54,912 nucleotides of DNA from Pseudonocardia sp. (GCF_025465255.1 NZ_JAODNI010000078.1:1-54912); one strand, 5' to 3'. Positions 40,308-49,821 are shown, numbered from the stretch's first letter. Notes: generated by a model not told the origin, from the sequence alone. Numbers and translations: made by a program.

Positions 40308-40701
40308 GGGCCCATGCTGCCATCCGCGCCGGGGCGGGCGGGCGGCACGGCAGGCGTCAGCAGGGCGCGCGGTAGGGGCGTCCGGGAGGAACCGCTCCCA
40401 CTCGGCGGGGTCACCGGTCCCCCCGCCGTGCGGGAGACGACGGGGCGTGTCTGGACGGATGCGTACAGGTTACCCGGAACGGGTGTCATCGACCGGCTTC
40501 CGTCGTGAATCCGGTCTAGTCTCCTCGTGTTCGGGGTCGGCGTACTCCGGTCGGGGGGCACACCGACCACTCACCCGATCTCGTCCGTCCTCGCGTCGGC
40601 ATCCCCGAACGCGCCGCGGGCCCGCTCCCTACCTGCGGGACGGTGACCTCCGGGCGCCGGGACTGCTCGTCGGCTCCCCCGTGCCCGCGCGAGAGGAAGA
40701 G
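40308..40701. other. Intergenic region upstream of the sigma factor gene
   Basis: No convincing gene is seen. An 8-bp stem CGGCGGGG/CCCCGCCG (40403-40410 and 40421-40428) could terminate divergent or upstream transcripts. TAGTCT at 40517-40522 is a possible -10 box for the sigma factor gene with no clear -35. The frame upstream of 40681 is open but of low complexity. Confidence 0.4.
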
Positions 40702-41427
40702 GTGGCACCGCGGGTGCTCGGTGAGCATGATCCGGACCCGTCCGACCCGGACCCGCCCGCGGAGGCCCCGGCCGGTCCGGTCCCGGTCGACCCGGCCCCG
40801 TCCGAGGCGGCCTCCACCCCGGCCGACCTGCCCGGATCCGACCAGGCGCCGGCCGTCGCCTCCCCCACGGACGCCGAGCTCACCACCCTCGCCCGCGCCG
40901 CCGGCGCCGGGGACCGGGCCGCCATCGACCAGCTGCTCCGCCGGTGTTCGCCTCTACTCGTCCGCTACTGCCGGGCCCGGCTGGGCGGCCGGGGGGTCGG
41001 GCTGCAGTCCGCCGAGGACGTCGCGCAGGACGTCGCGTTCGCGATCTGCCGGGCCCTGCCGCGGTTCCGGGAGATCGACTCCCCGTTCATGGCGTTCGCG
41101 TACGGGATCGCCCGCAACAAGGTCGTCGATGCCTTCCGCTCGGCCGGCCGGGACCGTTCCGACCCGACGGACGAGGTGCCCGAGCGGGTGGACGTCACGG
41201 GCGGCCCCGAGCAGCAGGTCCTCGGTTCCTCGGCGTTCGGGGACCTGATGGCGCTCGTGGACCGCCTGCCGGAGCAACAGCGGGAGATCGTCACGCTCCG
41301 GGTGATCGGCCAGCTCACCGCCGAGGAGACCGCGCAGGCCGTGGGCTCGACGCCGGGGGCCGTGCGGGTGGCCCAGCACCGCGCGCTGCAGAAGCTGCGG
41401 AAGTGGCTGGAGGAGGGGTCCGGGTAG
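40702..41427 (+). CDS. Sigma-70 family sigma factor, SigD/ShbA-like
   Basis: The product has about 241 residues. A Pro/Asp-rich N-terminal stretch of about 55 residues is followed by region 2 (LQSAEDVAQDVAFAICRALP, MAFAYGIARNKVVDAFR) and region 4 (LPEQQREIVTLRVIGQLTA, TPGAVRVAQHRALQKLRK). It resembles SigD of mycobacteria and ShbA of Streptomyces, which control housekeeping or stringent-response genes. GTG 40702 has AGAGGAAGAG before it; GTG 40681 and 40714 are alternatives. No anti-sigma gene is adjacent. A direct link to neighbours is not seen. Confidence 0.82.
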   Translation: MAPRVLGEHDPDPSDPDPPAEAPAGPVPVDPAPSEAASTPADLPGSDQAPAVASPTDAELTTLARAAGAGDRAAIDQLLRRCSPLLVRYCRARLGGRGVGLQSAEDVAQDVAFAICRALPRFREIDSPFMAFAYGIARNKVVDAFRSAGRDRSDPTDEVPERVDVTGGPEQQVLGSSAFGDLMALVDRLPEQQREIVTLRVIGQLTAEETAQAVGSTPGAVRVAQHRALQKLRKWLEEGSG

Positions 41428-41479
41428 CCGCTCGGCCTACCCGGTGCATCCGTCCGCTACGGCAAGGTTGCAGGGAGCC

Positions 41480-41935
41480 TCAGGCGCGCTCGATCCGGCG
41501 CACTCCCGCGCCTTCGCGCCAGAACTCGACCCGCAACGCCGTGCCCTCCTCGTTCAGCCCGGTCACCACCACCTCGGTGAGGTCCGCGCGGAACCCGTCG
41601 CCCCGGATCTCGCCGTCGAGCGGACCGGTCCACTCCGCGAGCCCCGCCACCTTCGCGTCGCCCGTCCACTGCGCCGGGGTGTCCTCGGGCGGGTCGACGG
41701 ACGCGCAGTGCAACGCGAACCGCGGGTCCCGCCGGAGGTCCGCCCCCTTCCGGGAGCCGCCCATGGAGCCGAACGTGAGCTCGCCGTCCGCGAACTCGCA
41801 CTCGATGCCGCTGATCCGGGGCGAGCCGTCCGCCCGCAGCGTGGCGATCGTCTTGTGCTTGTGGGCGTCGAGGGTCCGGCGGACGCGGGCGGCGAACTCC
41901 GGCTCGTCGGCCTCGATCTGCTTCCAGGAGGTCAT
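41480..41935 (-). CDS. Pyridoxamine 5'-phosphate oxidase-like (FMN/F420-binding) protein
   Basis: The product has about 151 residues with the split-barrel flavin-binding pattern KHKTIATLRADGSPRISGIE, LTFGSMGGSRKGADLRRDPR and FWREGAGVRRIERA. Cofactor could be FMN or F420. ATG 41935 or ATG 41944 is possible. It is isolated, convergent with the sigma gene. Confidence 0.82.
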   Translation of the reverse strand: MTSWKQIEADEPEFAARVRRTLDAHKHKTIATLRADGSPRISGIECEFADGELTFGSMGGSRKGADLRRDPRFALHCASVDPPEDTPAQWTGDAKVAGLAEWTGPLDGEIRGDGFRADLTEVVVTGLNEEGTALRVEFWREGAGVRRIERA

Positions 41936-41991
41936 GATGACCACCGTCCCGCACTCCCCTGACAGAACTCGTCAGGGTTTCCCGCGGCACC

Positions 41992-43567
41992 TCAGCGCGT
42001 CACCGCGGTGGCCCGCTCCCACCACGAACGCTCGGGATCCGTACGGACCACGGAGATCGAGTAGGGCGGCCGCGTCGACGACCGTCCGGGCGGGCGGGTC
42101 GTTCTTCTCCGGGAACCCGCCGTTGGTCTCGCCTCCCTCCGGGTACCGGGTCCCACTGCTCCCCCGAGTAGCTGAACAGCTCGAGGCCCCCGGCGAGCGG
42201 GGCGTTCGCGGCGGCCGAGCCGGTCCGCAGCGCGACGGTGACCGTTCGCGCCGGATCCTTGTTGAACAGCAGGACGGAGAGGCGGCCGTCGGGCCGGCGG
42301 AGGACGTAGGCGGTGACCATCGGGTGCCCGTCGGCCGAGCGCAGGTCGGTCGTGGCGGCGTGCGCGTCGTGGCGGCCGTCGCCGGTCCGGATCCACGGCC
42401 CGGTCACCAGCTGCGAGGCGTGCAGGGTCGCGACGGGCCGGATCTCGAAGTCGTCGTGGTACTGGTACAGCATGAGGTTGCCCCACGTGTCGCACGGCTT
42501 GCCCTCGTCCCCCTGGAAGACCCAGTTCGGTTCGAGCCCGTAGAAGTAGCTCGCGTCGCCGCCGAGGGCCAGGAACTGGGCCGCGGTCTCGGCGTTCACG
42601 ATCGACCCCGGCATCTCGAGCTCCACCTGCCCCGCGAAGGACGAGTAGCCGTACTCGGTGATCACCTTGGGGACCTCGGGCGGCAGCCCCGCCGCCTCCT
42701 GGCGGCGCACGATGTCGGCGAGCAGGGTCGGGTGCTGGGCCAGCGGTACCGCGGGGTCGACGACCTTCTGCGCGCGTCCCACCTGCCGGTACAGCTCGGC
42801 GTAGTGCTCCGGTTCGGCGAGCTGCCCGTCCGGCTCCTCCCCATCTCGGCTTGCTCGACGGGGAAGCCGCGCCCCCGCAGGTAGCGCAGCAGCGCGGCGT
42901 CCTCCGGGATCCCGTAGAGCACCGGGACCGAACCATCATCGGGCGGCCGCCGGTGAGCCCGCTGGCGAAGGTCCGCTCGAAGCTGGCGTGCTCGTAGTTC
43001 GGGTCCAGGTCCGACGCGCGGTGCCACGGGTCGGTCGACGACGTGTACATCCTGGTCTGCTGCTGGGACGGCACGTGCTCGACGTGGTCGACGAGGCCGC
43101 CGGCCCCGCTGTGACCCGCGGAGATCTCGCGGACGGCGACCCCGAGGCCTTCGCGGACGTCGGTGGAGCCCGGGGCGGCGGTGCCGGAGCCGCTCCGCAT
43201 GAGGATCCGGATCTGCTGGGCCTCGATCGGCGCCCCGGCCACCCGGAGGGTCTGCGTGCCCGGCGTGCACCCCGCTGGGAAGTCCTTCCAGCCACCGCCT
43301 CGGCGGGGTGGATGGCGTCCGCGCCGGTCCAGTACTGGACACGGAAGCTCGTGGCGTACGGGGCCGCCCAGGTGATCCGCACGGTATCGACCGGGAGCGC
43401 CGGCGGGAGCGTGATCATGATCCACTGAGCGAGGTCCGAGTCCCCGGGGGCGGGGAAGGGAGCGTTCAGGTCCGGGGGGAACCACAACCGGTCGATCCGG
43501 TCATAAGGGCGGATCGTTATCGAAACATCACCCGGCGTCGACGAGATGGCCTCCCCACACTACGAAA
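41992..43567 (-). pseudogene. Multiply frameshifted glycoside hydrolase with discoidin-like N-terminus
   Basis: Reading across frames recovers one protein. Order: ISSTPGDVSITIRPYDRIDR and LWFPPDLNAPFPAPGD with a beta-sandwich (VRITWAAPYATSFRVQYWTG). After a shift near 43297 comes AGWKDFPAGCTP then ASDLDPNYEHASFERTF. After another near 42930 comes VPVLYGIPEDAALLRYL and FPVEQAEMG. After a one-base loss near 42843 comes QKVVDPAVPLAQHPTLLAD, VITEYGYSSFAGQV and MLYQYHDDFEIRPV. At least one more shift follows near 42150 before SISVVRTDPERSWW. QAEMGEEPDG and ITEYGY look like the acid-base and nucleophile glutamates of a clan-A hydrolase. The 5' end has no start codon. Confidence 0.8.
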
Positions 43568-43698
43568 GGTCCTCTGCACCCACCGCCCGGACCAGCACGG
43601 TGCGACAGTGTGTAGCAGTCCGGCCCGGTGCCCGGTCGGGACGTTCCGTACCGATGGGTAACGTCACGGACGACAACCTTTCGATCCAAGGAGCAGCG

Positions 43699-44928
43699 AT
43701 GCCCGAGGCAGTGATCGTCGCAGCGGCCCGGTCCCCGATCGGCCGGGCCCGCAAGGGTTCCCTGGCCGAGATGCGGCCGGACGACCTGACGGCCCAGATG
43801 GTGCGCGCCGCCCTGGACCAGGTCCCCCAGCTCGCCCCGTCCGAGATCGACGACCTGATGCTCGGCTGCGGCCTGCCCGGCGGCGAGCAGGGCCACAACC
43901 TGGGGCGCATCGTCGCCGTCCTCCTCGGCTACGACACGCTGCCCGGGACCACGATCACCCGGTACTGCTCCTCGTCGGTGCAGACCACCCGGATGGCCCT
44001 GCACGCCATCAAGGCCGGCGAGGGCGACGTGTTCATCTCCGCCGGCGTCGAGGCCGTGTCCCGGTTCGTCAAGGGCAACTCCGACTCGCTGCCGGACACG
44101 CACAACCCGCTCTTCGCCGACGCCGAGGCCCGCACGGTCGCCACCGCCGAGTCCGGGAGCGACACCTGGACGGACCCGCGCCAGGACGGCCTGCTGCCCG
44201 ACGCCTACATCGCAATGGGCCAGACGGCGGAGAACCTCGCCCGGGTGAAGGGCGTCACCCGCGAGGACATGGACCGCTTCGGCGTCCGCTCGCAGAACCT
44301 GGCCGAGAAGGCGATCGCCGACGGCTTCTTCGCCCGCGAGATCACCCCGGTCACCCTGCCCGACGGCAGCGTCGCGGACACCGACGACGGCCCGCGCGCC
44401 GGCGTCACCTACGACGCGGTCTCGCAGCTCAAGCCGGTGTTCCGGCCCGACGGGCTGATCACCGCCGGCAACTGCTGCCCGCTCAACGACGGCGCCGCCG
44501 CCCTGGTGATCATGTCCGACGCCAAGGCGAAGGACCTGGGCATCACCCCGCTCGCCCGCGTCATCTCCACCGGCGTCACCGGGCTCTCCCCGGAGATCAT
44601 GGGCCTCGGCCCCGTCGAGGCGTCGCGTCAGGCGCTGAAGCGGGCCGGCATGACCATCGACGACGTCGACCTCGTCGAGATCAACGAGGCCTTCGCCGCG
44701 CAGGTCATCCCGTCCGCCCGGGACCTCGGCATCGACCCGTTCGACGACGACAAGCTCAACGTCCACGGCGGCGCCATCGCCGTCGGGCACCCGTTCGGTA
44801 TGACCGGCGCCCGGATCACCACGACCCTGCTCAACGGCCTGCGCAGCCGGGACAAGAGCATCGGCCTGGAGACCATGTGCGTCGGCGGCGGCCAGGGCAT
44901 GGCCCTGGTGGTCGAGCGCCTGAGCTGA
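43699..44928 (+). CDS. fadA: Acetyl-CoA C-acetyltransferase (thiolase)
   Basis: The enzyme has 409 residues. The acyl-accepting cysteine is about C90 in ITRYCSSSVQTTRM. NEAFAAQ, GGAIAVGHPFGMTGAR and CVGGGQG are the other active-site blocks. It catalyses reversible thiolysis of beta-ketoacyl-CoA. Counterpart of the FadA3 position in mycobacteria, divergent from cbs-like neighbours. A CAAGGAGCAGCG ribosome-binding site precedes the ATG. Confidence 0.92.
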   Translation: MPEAVIVAAARSPIGRARKGSLAEMRPDDLTAQMVRAALDQVPQLAPSEIDDLMLGCGLPGGEQGHNLGRIVAVLLGYDTLPGTTITRYCSSSVQTTRMALHAIKAGEGDVFISAGVEAVSRFVKGNSDSLPDTHNPLFADAEARTVATAESGSDTWTDPRQDGLLPDAYIAMGQTAENLARVKGVTREDMDRFGVRSQNLAEKAIADGFFAREITPVTLPDGSVADTDDGPRAGVTYDAVSQLKPVFRPDGLITAGNCCPLNDGAAALVIMSDAKAKDLGITPLARVISTGVTGLSPEIMGLGPVEASRQALKRAGMTIDDVDLVEINEAFAAQVIPSARDLGIDPFDDDKLNVHGGAIAVGHPFGMTGARITTTLLNGLRSRDKSIGLETMCVGGGQGMALVVERLS

Positions 44929-44941
44929 CCCTGCACACGAA

Positions 44942-44970
44942 ACGGCCCCTCCCGGAGCGGGAGGGGCCGT
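44942..44970. terminator. Bidirectional hairpin terminator between fadA and BI-1 gene
   Basis: ACGGCCCCTCCC and GGGAGGGGCCGT flank a five-base loop, 13 bases after the thiolase stop and 16 bases before the convergent gene end. Confidence 0.8.
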
Positions 44971-44986
44971 CGTCGTGCGGGAGTGC

Positions 44987-45808
44987 CTACTCCTGCCGCA
45001 GGTAGCTGAGCAGGCGCAGGATCTCGACGTAGAGCCAGACCAGCGTGGTCATCAGGCCGAAGGCGATGTACCAGGCGAATTTCGCCGGGGCACCCCCCTT
45101 GACCGCGCGGTCCGCCATGTCGAAGTCCAGCAGCAGGCTGAATGCTGCGACACCGATGCAGACGATGCTGAACAGGTATGCCAGCGGCGACCCGTCCCGC
45201 AGGCCGAGCCCGCCGGTCGTGAAGAAGCTCATGACCAGGTTGGCCAGCATCAGGATCACGACGCCGATGGAGAAGCCCATCAGCCATTTCGTGAACTTGG
45301 GCGTCACCCGGACCGCGCCGGTCTTGTAGACCACCAGCATGCCGACGAACACGCCGGCCGTGCCGATGACGGCCTGCAGGCCGATGCCCTCGAAGTTCGT
45401 GCCCGAGAACTCGAGCAGGCCGGTGATGCCGCCGAGCGCGATGCCCATCGCGATCGAGTAGGTCATCACCAGGGCGGCGTTGCTGCTCTGCTTGAAGATG
45501 ACGATCAGCGAGACGACGAAGCCGACGATGAACGCCGGCAGCGCCAGGAAGTACGCGCCGCTGATCGCGGTCAGGACCCCGGCGACGAGGGCGGCACCCG
45601 CGGTGATCGCGGTCTTCTGCACGACGTCGTCGATCGTGATCGGGCGCTCACCGGACCCGGCGCGCCCGTATCCGACCTGCGCGGCCCGGGCGTCGGCATA
45701 GGCGGCGCCGCCGCCCATGAGACCACCGCCCTGGCGGTCGAACGAGGCGTAGCCGCCACCCTGTCCACCGGACAGGTTGCGGAACGCCGGGTTGCTGCTG
45801 GTGCGCAC
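44987..45808 (-). CDS. Bax inhibitor-1/YccA family membrane protein
   Basis: The product has 273 residues. A Gly/Gln-rich cytoplasmic N-terminus is followed by about seven membrane helices, with family features such as VMTYSIAMGIALGGITG and, at the end, AFGLMTTLVWLYVEILRLLSYLR. YccA/BI-1 proteins are pH-dependent calcium leak channels or FtsH modulators. The gene position resembles the mycobacterial Rv1072. A 16-base palindrome lies upstream. Confidence 0.88.
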   Translation of the reverse strand: MRTSSNPAFRNLSGGQGGGYASFDRQGGGLMGGGAAYADARAAQVGYGRAGSGERPITIDDVVQKTAITAGAALVAGVLTAISGAYFLALPAFIVGFVVSLIVIFKQSSNAALVMTYSIAMGIALGGITGLLEFSGTNFEGIGLQAVIGTAGVFVGMLVVYKTGAVRVTPKFTKWLMGFSIGVVILMLANLVMSFFTTGGLGLRDGSPLAYLFSIVCIGVAAFSLLLDFDMADRAVKGGAPAKFAWYIAFGLMTTLVWLYVEILRLLSYLRQE

Positions 45809-45887
45809 CTGGGTCCTCCTCGAACTACTCGGTGGTGCGAGCTTTCACTGGGAGAACGCGCAGTGGGGCCGCGTCGTTCCCGCTCGG

Positions 45888-45903
45888 GTAAAGACGACTT
45901 TAC
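45888..45903. promoter_or_regulatory. Palindrome upstream of the BI-1 gene
   Basis: GTAAAG and CTTTAC are separated by ACGA, 80 bases before the ATG on the minus strand. It is the most AT-rich part of this gap and may be an operator or overlap the promoter. Confidence 0.35.
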
Positions 45904-45950
45904 TCACCTCGGCGGACGAGGCGGACGACGCGCGCGAGCCCCGTCCCCGA

Positions 45951-46382
45951 TCACGCCGCGGCCGGGCCCTCGTACGGCGGGTCGAGGGCGATCCCGGCCT
46001 CCTCGATCGCGGCCTCGGTGAGCAACCGGGCGTACGGCCGCTCCCCCGGAGGCGCCTCCGCGAGCGAGGACCCGACGTCGGCCGCCCGGCACACGTCGAG
46101 CAGGACGTCGTCGTACGCGGCGAGCAGCGCGACCCGCCGGACCTGCGTGGGCGGTCCGGGGCCCCGGACCTCGGCGCGGAGCCGTCGCAGGTCCGCCACC
46201 AGGGATTCGAGCGACGGACCGACGGGCTGCGGGCCGCGGCGACGGCGCAGCGAAGCGGCACCGACGAGAAGGTCGAAGAGCGCAGGTCCCAACCGCACCG
46301 CGGCCCAGAGGAAGAGCGTCGGTGCGACGGCGATCCCCAGGTACGTCAGCACGCCGAGCAGGAGGGGACGGTCACCCGCCAC
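45951..46382 (-). CDS. Hypothetical membrane protein
   Basis: The product has 143 residues. One or two N-terminal membrane helices (LLLGVLTYLGIAVAPTLFLW, LGPALFDLLVG) are followed by an Arg-rich linker and a helical cytoplasmic domain (QVRRVALLAAYDDVLLDVCR). Not recognised; similar short proteins occur in actinomycetes. Start at ATG 46382. Confidence 0.6.
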   Translation of the reverse strand: MAGDRPLLLGVLTYLGIAVAPTLFLWAAVRLGPALFDLLVGAASLRRRRGPQPVGPSLESLVADLRRLRAEVRGPGPPTQVRRVALLAAYDDVLLDVCRAADVGSSLAEAPPGERPYARLLTEAAIEEAGIALDPPYEGPAAA

Positions 46383-46465
46383 CGGGCGAGGGTAGCGCTC
46401 GTCACCCGGCGCCGCGCCCTCCGCACGGGACGAGAACCCCTATGGGCGGGTGAGGTGTCCTCCGT

Positions 46466-46625
46466 CACAGACCCGGCCGGATCATGGCCGCGATCGACCT
46501 GCTGAACCGCACGAAGAACCCGACCGACGCCGACATCGACGCGATCGAGAGGGTCTGCCGTTGCGGCAGCTACTTCGGCGTCCGCGAGGCGATCAAGAGC
46601 GCCGCCACGAAGACGTGGTCCCCCG
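46466..46625 (+). pseudogene. C-terminal fragment of a 2Fe-2S subunit of a molybdenum hydroxylase
   Basis: The frame reads PGRIMAAIDLLNRTKNPTD, then ADIDAIERVCRCGSYFGVRE, the C-terminal helical part of CoxS/IorA-type iron-sulfur subunits (normally CGYCQPG, MIMAAIDLL, NPTDADID, NxCRCGTY). The N-terminal ferredoxin domain and CGYC are absent, and no molybdopterin subunit lies nearby. It is a deletion remnant. Confidence 0.75.
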
Positions 46626-46631
46626 CGCACG

Positions 46632-46667
46632 AGGACGGGCCGGCACCCGAGGGTGCCGGCCCGTCCT
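46632..46667 (-). terminator. Strong hairpin after tatA
   Basis: A 17-base perfect stem (AGGACGGGCCGGCACCC and complement) with two-base separation lies 23 bases after the tatA stop. No T run. Confidence 0.7.
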
Positions 46668-46689
46668 GCCGCCGTGCGGGCGGCGGGAG

Positions 46690-46920
46690 TCACGGGGTGC
46701 GGGGGGCCTCCGCGACGGCCGGCAGCACGGCCGTGGGCGTGTACTCCCGCTCCGGGGCGGGCGCCGCCGCGGGCTCGTCCCGCAGGCCCTTCATCTCGCC
46801 CTTGAAGATCCGGGCGGACTGCCCGACGGAGCGCGCCATGGTGGGCAGCCGCTTCGCGCCGAACAGCAGGAGCACCACCCCCACGAGGATGACGATCTCC
46901 CACCCACCGAGGTTCGGCAT
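46690..46920 (-). CDS. tatA: Sec-independent translocase TatA
   Basis: The product has 76 residues. A single N-terminal membrane helix (WEIVILVGVVLLLFGAKRLP) is followed by the amphipathic helix MARSVGQSARIFKGEMKG and an acidic tail. It forms the variable-size pore of the Tat system for folded proteins. ATG 46920 has a GAGGAAAG ribosome-binding site. TatB/C are not adjacent, suggesting either a dispersed system or a second copy. Confidence 0.92.
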   Translation of the reverse strand: MPNLGGWEIVILVGVVLLLFGAKRLPTMARSVGQSARIFKGEMKGLRDEPAAAPAPEREYTPTAVLPAVAEAPRTP

Positions 46921-47090
46921 GTCAGCTTTCCTCTCGCCCGGGCCGCACCGCCGCGACCCTCGTACCCGGTACAACGAGCGCGCGTCCGCGGAGTGACTCG
47001 TTTCGGCCGGTCAGGGCGTGTTCCGGGAGCGCGATCACCGCGACGTCGCTACGCTCGCGGCCGGTCGCCACCCGGCGGCCCGGGCGAGAG

Positions 47091-47321
47091 GTGACGACGG
47101 CGATGTGGGCTTTCCTGTCCAAGCGGTTGCGGATGTGGCTGATCCTGGCGGTCGCGGCGCCGGTGGTCGGCTGGCTGCTCGGCAAGGTCGGTGACCTGAT
47201 CGAGAAGCGCAGGGGCCCCAACGCCGTCAGCCGGACCCTGCACCAGGGCCGGGGCTGGCTGCAGCGCCGCACCAAGGGCCCGCTCTCCGCGAAGCCGGAC
47301 TCCGAACGCCCCGCGCGGTAG
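47091..47321 (+). CDS. Small membrane protein of unknown function
   Basis: The product has 76 residues. One membrane helix (MWLILAVAAPVVGWLLGKVG) is followed by a basic tail (LIEKRRGPNAVSRTLHQGRG). GTG 47091 or ATG 47103 may be the start. Divergent from tatA by 170 bases. Not recognised. Confidence 0.6.
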   Translation: MTTAMWAFLSKRLRMWLILAVAAPVVGWLLGKVGDLIEKRRGPNAVSRTLHQGRGWLQRRTKGPLSAKPDSERPAR

Positions 47322-47548
47322 CGCTCTCGCCTGCCGCGCCGCTGCCGACCCCCCGGCGGGTCCTCCTGAGCGACCTTTGCCCTGCGCACACCGGCGCGCC
47401 CCCACCGGCGATCGTCATTCGCGACCCGGCTCCGGCCACGGATGGCCGCAGAGGGGTCGTCGGCGGTGATCACAAGTTCTTGAACGAACTCACGGGTGAC
47501 GGTGGGCCGCACCGGTGCCGGAGTGGGACGAAACGGACAGGAGACGGC

Positions 47549-49213
47549 ATGGACGCCGACGTCATCGTGGTCGGGGCGGGGCTCACCGGCCTCGTCGCCA
47601 CCGCTGAGCTCGTCGCCGCGGGCAAGCGCGTGCTCCTCCTCGACCAGGAGCGGGAGGCGAGCCTCGGCGGCCAGGCGTTCTGGTCCTTCGGCGGCCTCTT
47701 CCTCGTCGACTCCCCCGAGCAGCGGCGCATGGGCATCAAGGACTCCCCCGAGCTCGCCCTGCAGGACTGGCTGGGCAGCGCGGAGTTCGACCGCGGCGTC
47801 GACGACCCGGCAGGCGAGGACTTCTGGGCGCGCCAGTGGGCCACCGCCTACGTCCACTTCGCCGCCGGCGAGAAGCGGAGCTGGCTGCACGGCCTGGGCG
47901 TCCGCTGGTTCCCGCTGGTCGGCTGGGCCGAGCGCGGCGGCTACCTCGCCGACGGGCACGGCAACTCCGTCCCCCGTTTCCACGTCACCTGGGGCACCGG
48001 CCCCGGCCTCGTCGAACCGTTCGCGAGGAAGGTCCGCGACGGCGAGCGCGCCGGCCTCGTCGATCTCCGGTTCCGCCATCGGGTCGATGCGCTGACCAGC
48101 ACGAACGGCGTGATCGACGGGGTCACGGGCGCGGTCCTGGAGCCCAGCGCGGCCGCCCGCGGGGAGGCCGGCTCACGCACGGAGACCGGGACGTTCGAGC
48201 TGCGCGCACAGGCGGTCGTCGTCACCTCCGGCGGCATCGGCGCGAACCACGACCTCGTCCGCGCGAACTGGCCGGAGCGGCTCGGCGCCCCGCCCGAGCA
48301 CATGATCACCGGTGTCCCCGCGCACGTCGACGGCCGGATGCTCGGCATCACCGAGGCCGCCGGCGGGCGGGTCGTGAACCGGGACCGGATGTGGCACTAC
48401 GTCGAGGGCATCCGGAACTGGGACCCCATCTGGGAGCGGCACGGCATCCGGATCCTGCCCGGCCCGTCGTCGATCTGGCTCGACGGCGCCGGGCGCCGGC
48501 TGCCCGCCCCGAACTTCCCCGGCTTCGACACCCTCGGGACGCTGAAGACGCTGCGCCACACCGGGTTCGACCACTCCTGGTTCATCCTCACCCAGAGGAT
48601 CATCGAGAAGGAGTTCGCGCTCTCCGGCTCGGAGCAGAACCCGGACCTGACCGGCAAGGACGTCCGCGCGACGCTCGGCCGGATCCGCCCCGGGGCGCCC
48701 GCCCCCGTCGAGGCGTTCAAGGAGCGCGGCGAGGACTTCGTGGTCGCCGGGACGCTCGCCGAGCTCGTCGACGGGATGAACAAGATCTCGCCCGAGGCGC
48801 CGCTGGACCTGGCGACGATCGAGCGCCAGATCGTCGCGCGGGACCGCGAGATGGACAACGCGTTCACCAAGGACCTGCAAATCATGTCCATCCACAACGC
48901 CCGGCGATACCGGGGGGACAGGCTCGGCCGCACCGCTGCCCCGCACCGGATCCTGGACCCGAAGGCTGGCCCGCTGATCGCGGTGAAACTGCACGTGCTG
49001 ACCCGGAAGACCCTCGGCGGCCTGCAGACCGACCTCTCCGGCCGGGTGCTCGACGCCACCGGGACGCCGGTCCCCGGGCTGTTCGCCGCCGGAGAGGTCG
49101 CCGGGTTCGGGGGCGGAGGCGTGCACGGATACCGCTCGCTCGAGGGCACCTTCCTCGGTGGCTGCCTGTTCTCCGGACGGGCCGCGGGCCGCGGCGCCGC
49201 GCTCGCGCTCTGA
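47549..49213 (+). CDS. FAD-binding dehydrogenase (KstD/fumarate reductase flavoprotein-like)
   Basis: The product has 554 residues. The dinucleotide-binding motif VIVVGAGLTGLVATAELV is at the N-terminus and a second flavin-binding motif is at the end (PGLFAAGEVAGFGGGGVHGYRS, EGTFLGGCLFSGRAAG). It belongs to the FAD_binding_2 group of 3-ketosteroid dehydrogenases and fumarate reductases; actinobacterial members of this subtype are annotated only as FAD-binding dehydrogenases. Substrate unknown. ATG 47549 follows CAGGAGACGGC. Confidence 0.86.
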   Translation: MDADVIVVGAGLTGLVATAELVAAGKRVLLLDQEREASLGGQAFWSFGGLFLVDSPEQRRMGIKDSPELALQDWLGSAEFDRGVDDPAGEDFWARQWATAYVHFAAGEKRSWLHGLGVRWFPLVGWAERGGYLADGHGNSVPRFHVTWGTGPGLVEPFARKVRDGERAGLVDLRFRHRVDALTSTNGVIDGVTGAVLEPSAAARGEAGSRTETGTFELRAQAVVVTSGGIGANHDLVRANWPERLGAPPEHMITGVPAHVDGRMLGITEAAGGRVVNRDRMWHYVEGIRNWDPIWERHGIRILPGPSSIWLDGAGRRLPAPNFPGFDTLGTLKTLRHTGFDHSWFILTQRIIEKEFALSGSEQNPDLTGKDVRATLGRIRPGAPAPVEAFKERGEDFVVAGTLAELVDGMNKISPEAPLDLATIERQIVARDREMDNAFTKDLQIMSIHNARRYRGDRLGRTAAPHRILDPKAGPLIAVKLHVLTRKTLGGLQTDLSGRVLDATGTPVPGLFAAGEVAGFGGGGVHGYRSLEGTFLGGCLFSGRAAGRGAALAL

Positions 49214-49297
49214 CGCCTGTCCTGCGTGCCGATCCGCGCGGGTCCCGGTCCTTCCGCGCGGCTCCGGCCACGCGCGGAACCGCCCGAACGCGAGCGG

Positions 49298-49690
49298 TCA
49301 GGCCGCCGGAAGCTCGGCCCAGAGCGTCTTCGCGGACTCGTCGCGGTCCAGGCCCCAGCTGGCCAGCGCGGCGACGAGGACGAGGCCGCGGCCGCGGTAC
49401 GGACCGAGACGCGATCGGCCGACGACCGGGAGCCGGGCGGGGCTGCCGTCGTCGACCTCGATGCGGAGCACCTCCCCGCCGACGCTGACCCGCAGCCGGC
49501 GCGGCGCCGCCGCGTGCTCGATCGCGTTCGTGACGAGCTCGGTGCAGACGAGCTCGACGTCCTCGACGAGCTCCGGAGCGACGTCGGACAGGAGCTCCCG
49601 CAGTTCGGCCCGCACGAGCGGGAGGCAGCTCTCGTCGCCGATGGCCACGGCGACCCGTGCCACGGGTGCGGTGATGGCCGGATCGTGCAC
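49298..49690 (-). CDS. ATP-binding protein, anti-sigma regulatory factor type
   Basis: The product has about 130 residues and is a GHKL ATPase fold of the RsbW/SpoIIAB type. N-box ELVTNAIEHA, G1 VDDGSP and G2 YRGRGLVLVAAL are present. It probably binds a sigma factor or anti-anti-sigma factor. GTG 49690 with ribosome-binding site GGGAGGG fits the family length; ATG at 49804 would add 38 poorly conserved residues. No STAS partner is adjacent. Confidence 0.85.
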   Translation of the reverse strand: MHDPAITAPVARVAVAIGDESCLPLVRAELRELLSDVAPELVEDVELVCTELVTNAIEHAAAPRRLRVSVGGEVLRIEVDDGSPARLPVVGRSRLGPYRGRGLVLVAALASWGLDRDESAKTLWAELPAA

Positions 49691-49821
49691 TCGCCCTCCC
49701 TCGGTTGGACGGGCCCGCATGCTGCCGACCGTCACCGGGCTGTACCCCGAGTGGCGGTACACGATGCACGGATCATCAATTTCGGTGAGCCGGACCGGCC
49801 GCATGATTACAGTGTTGCACT

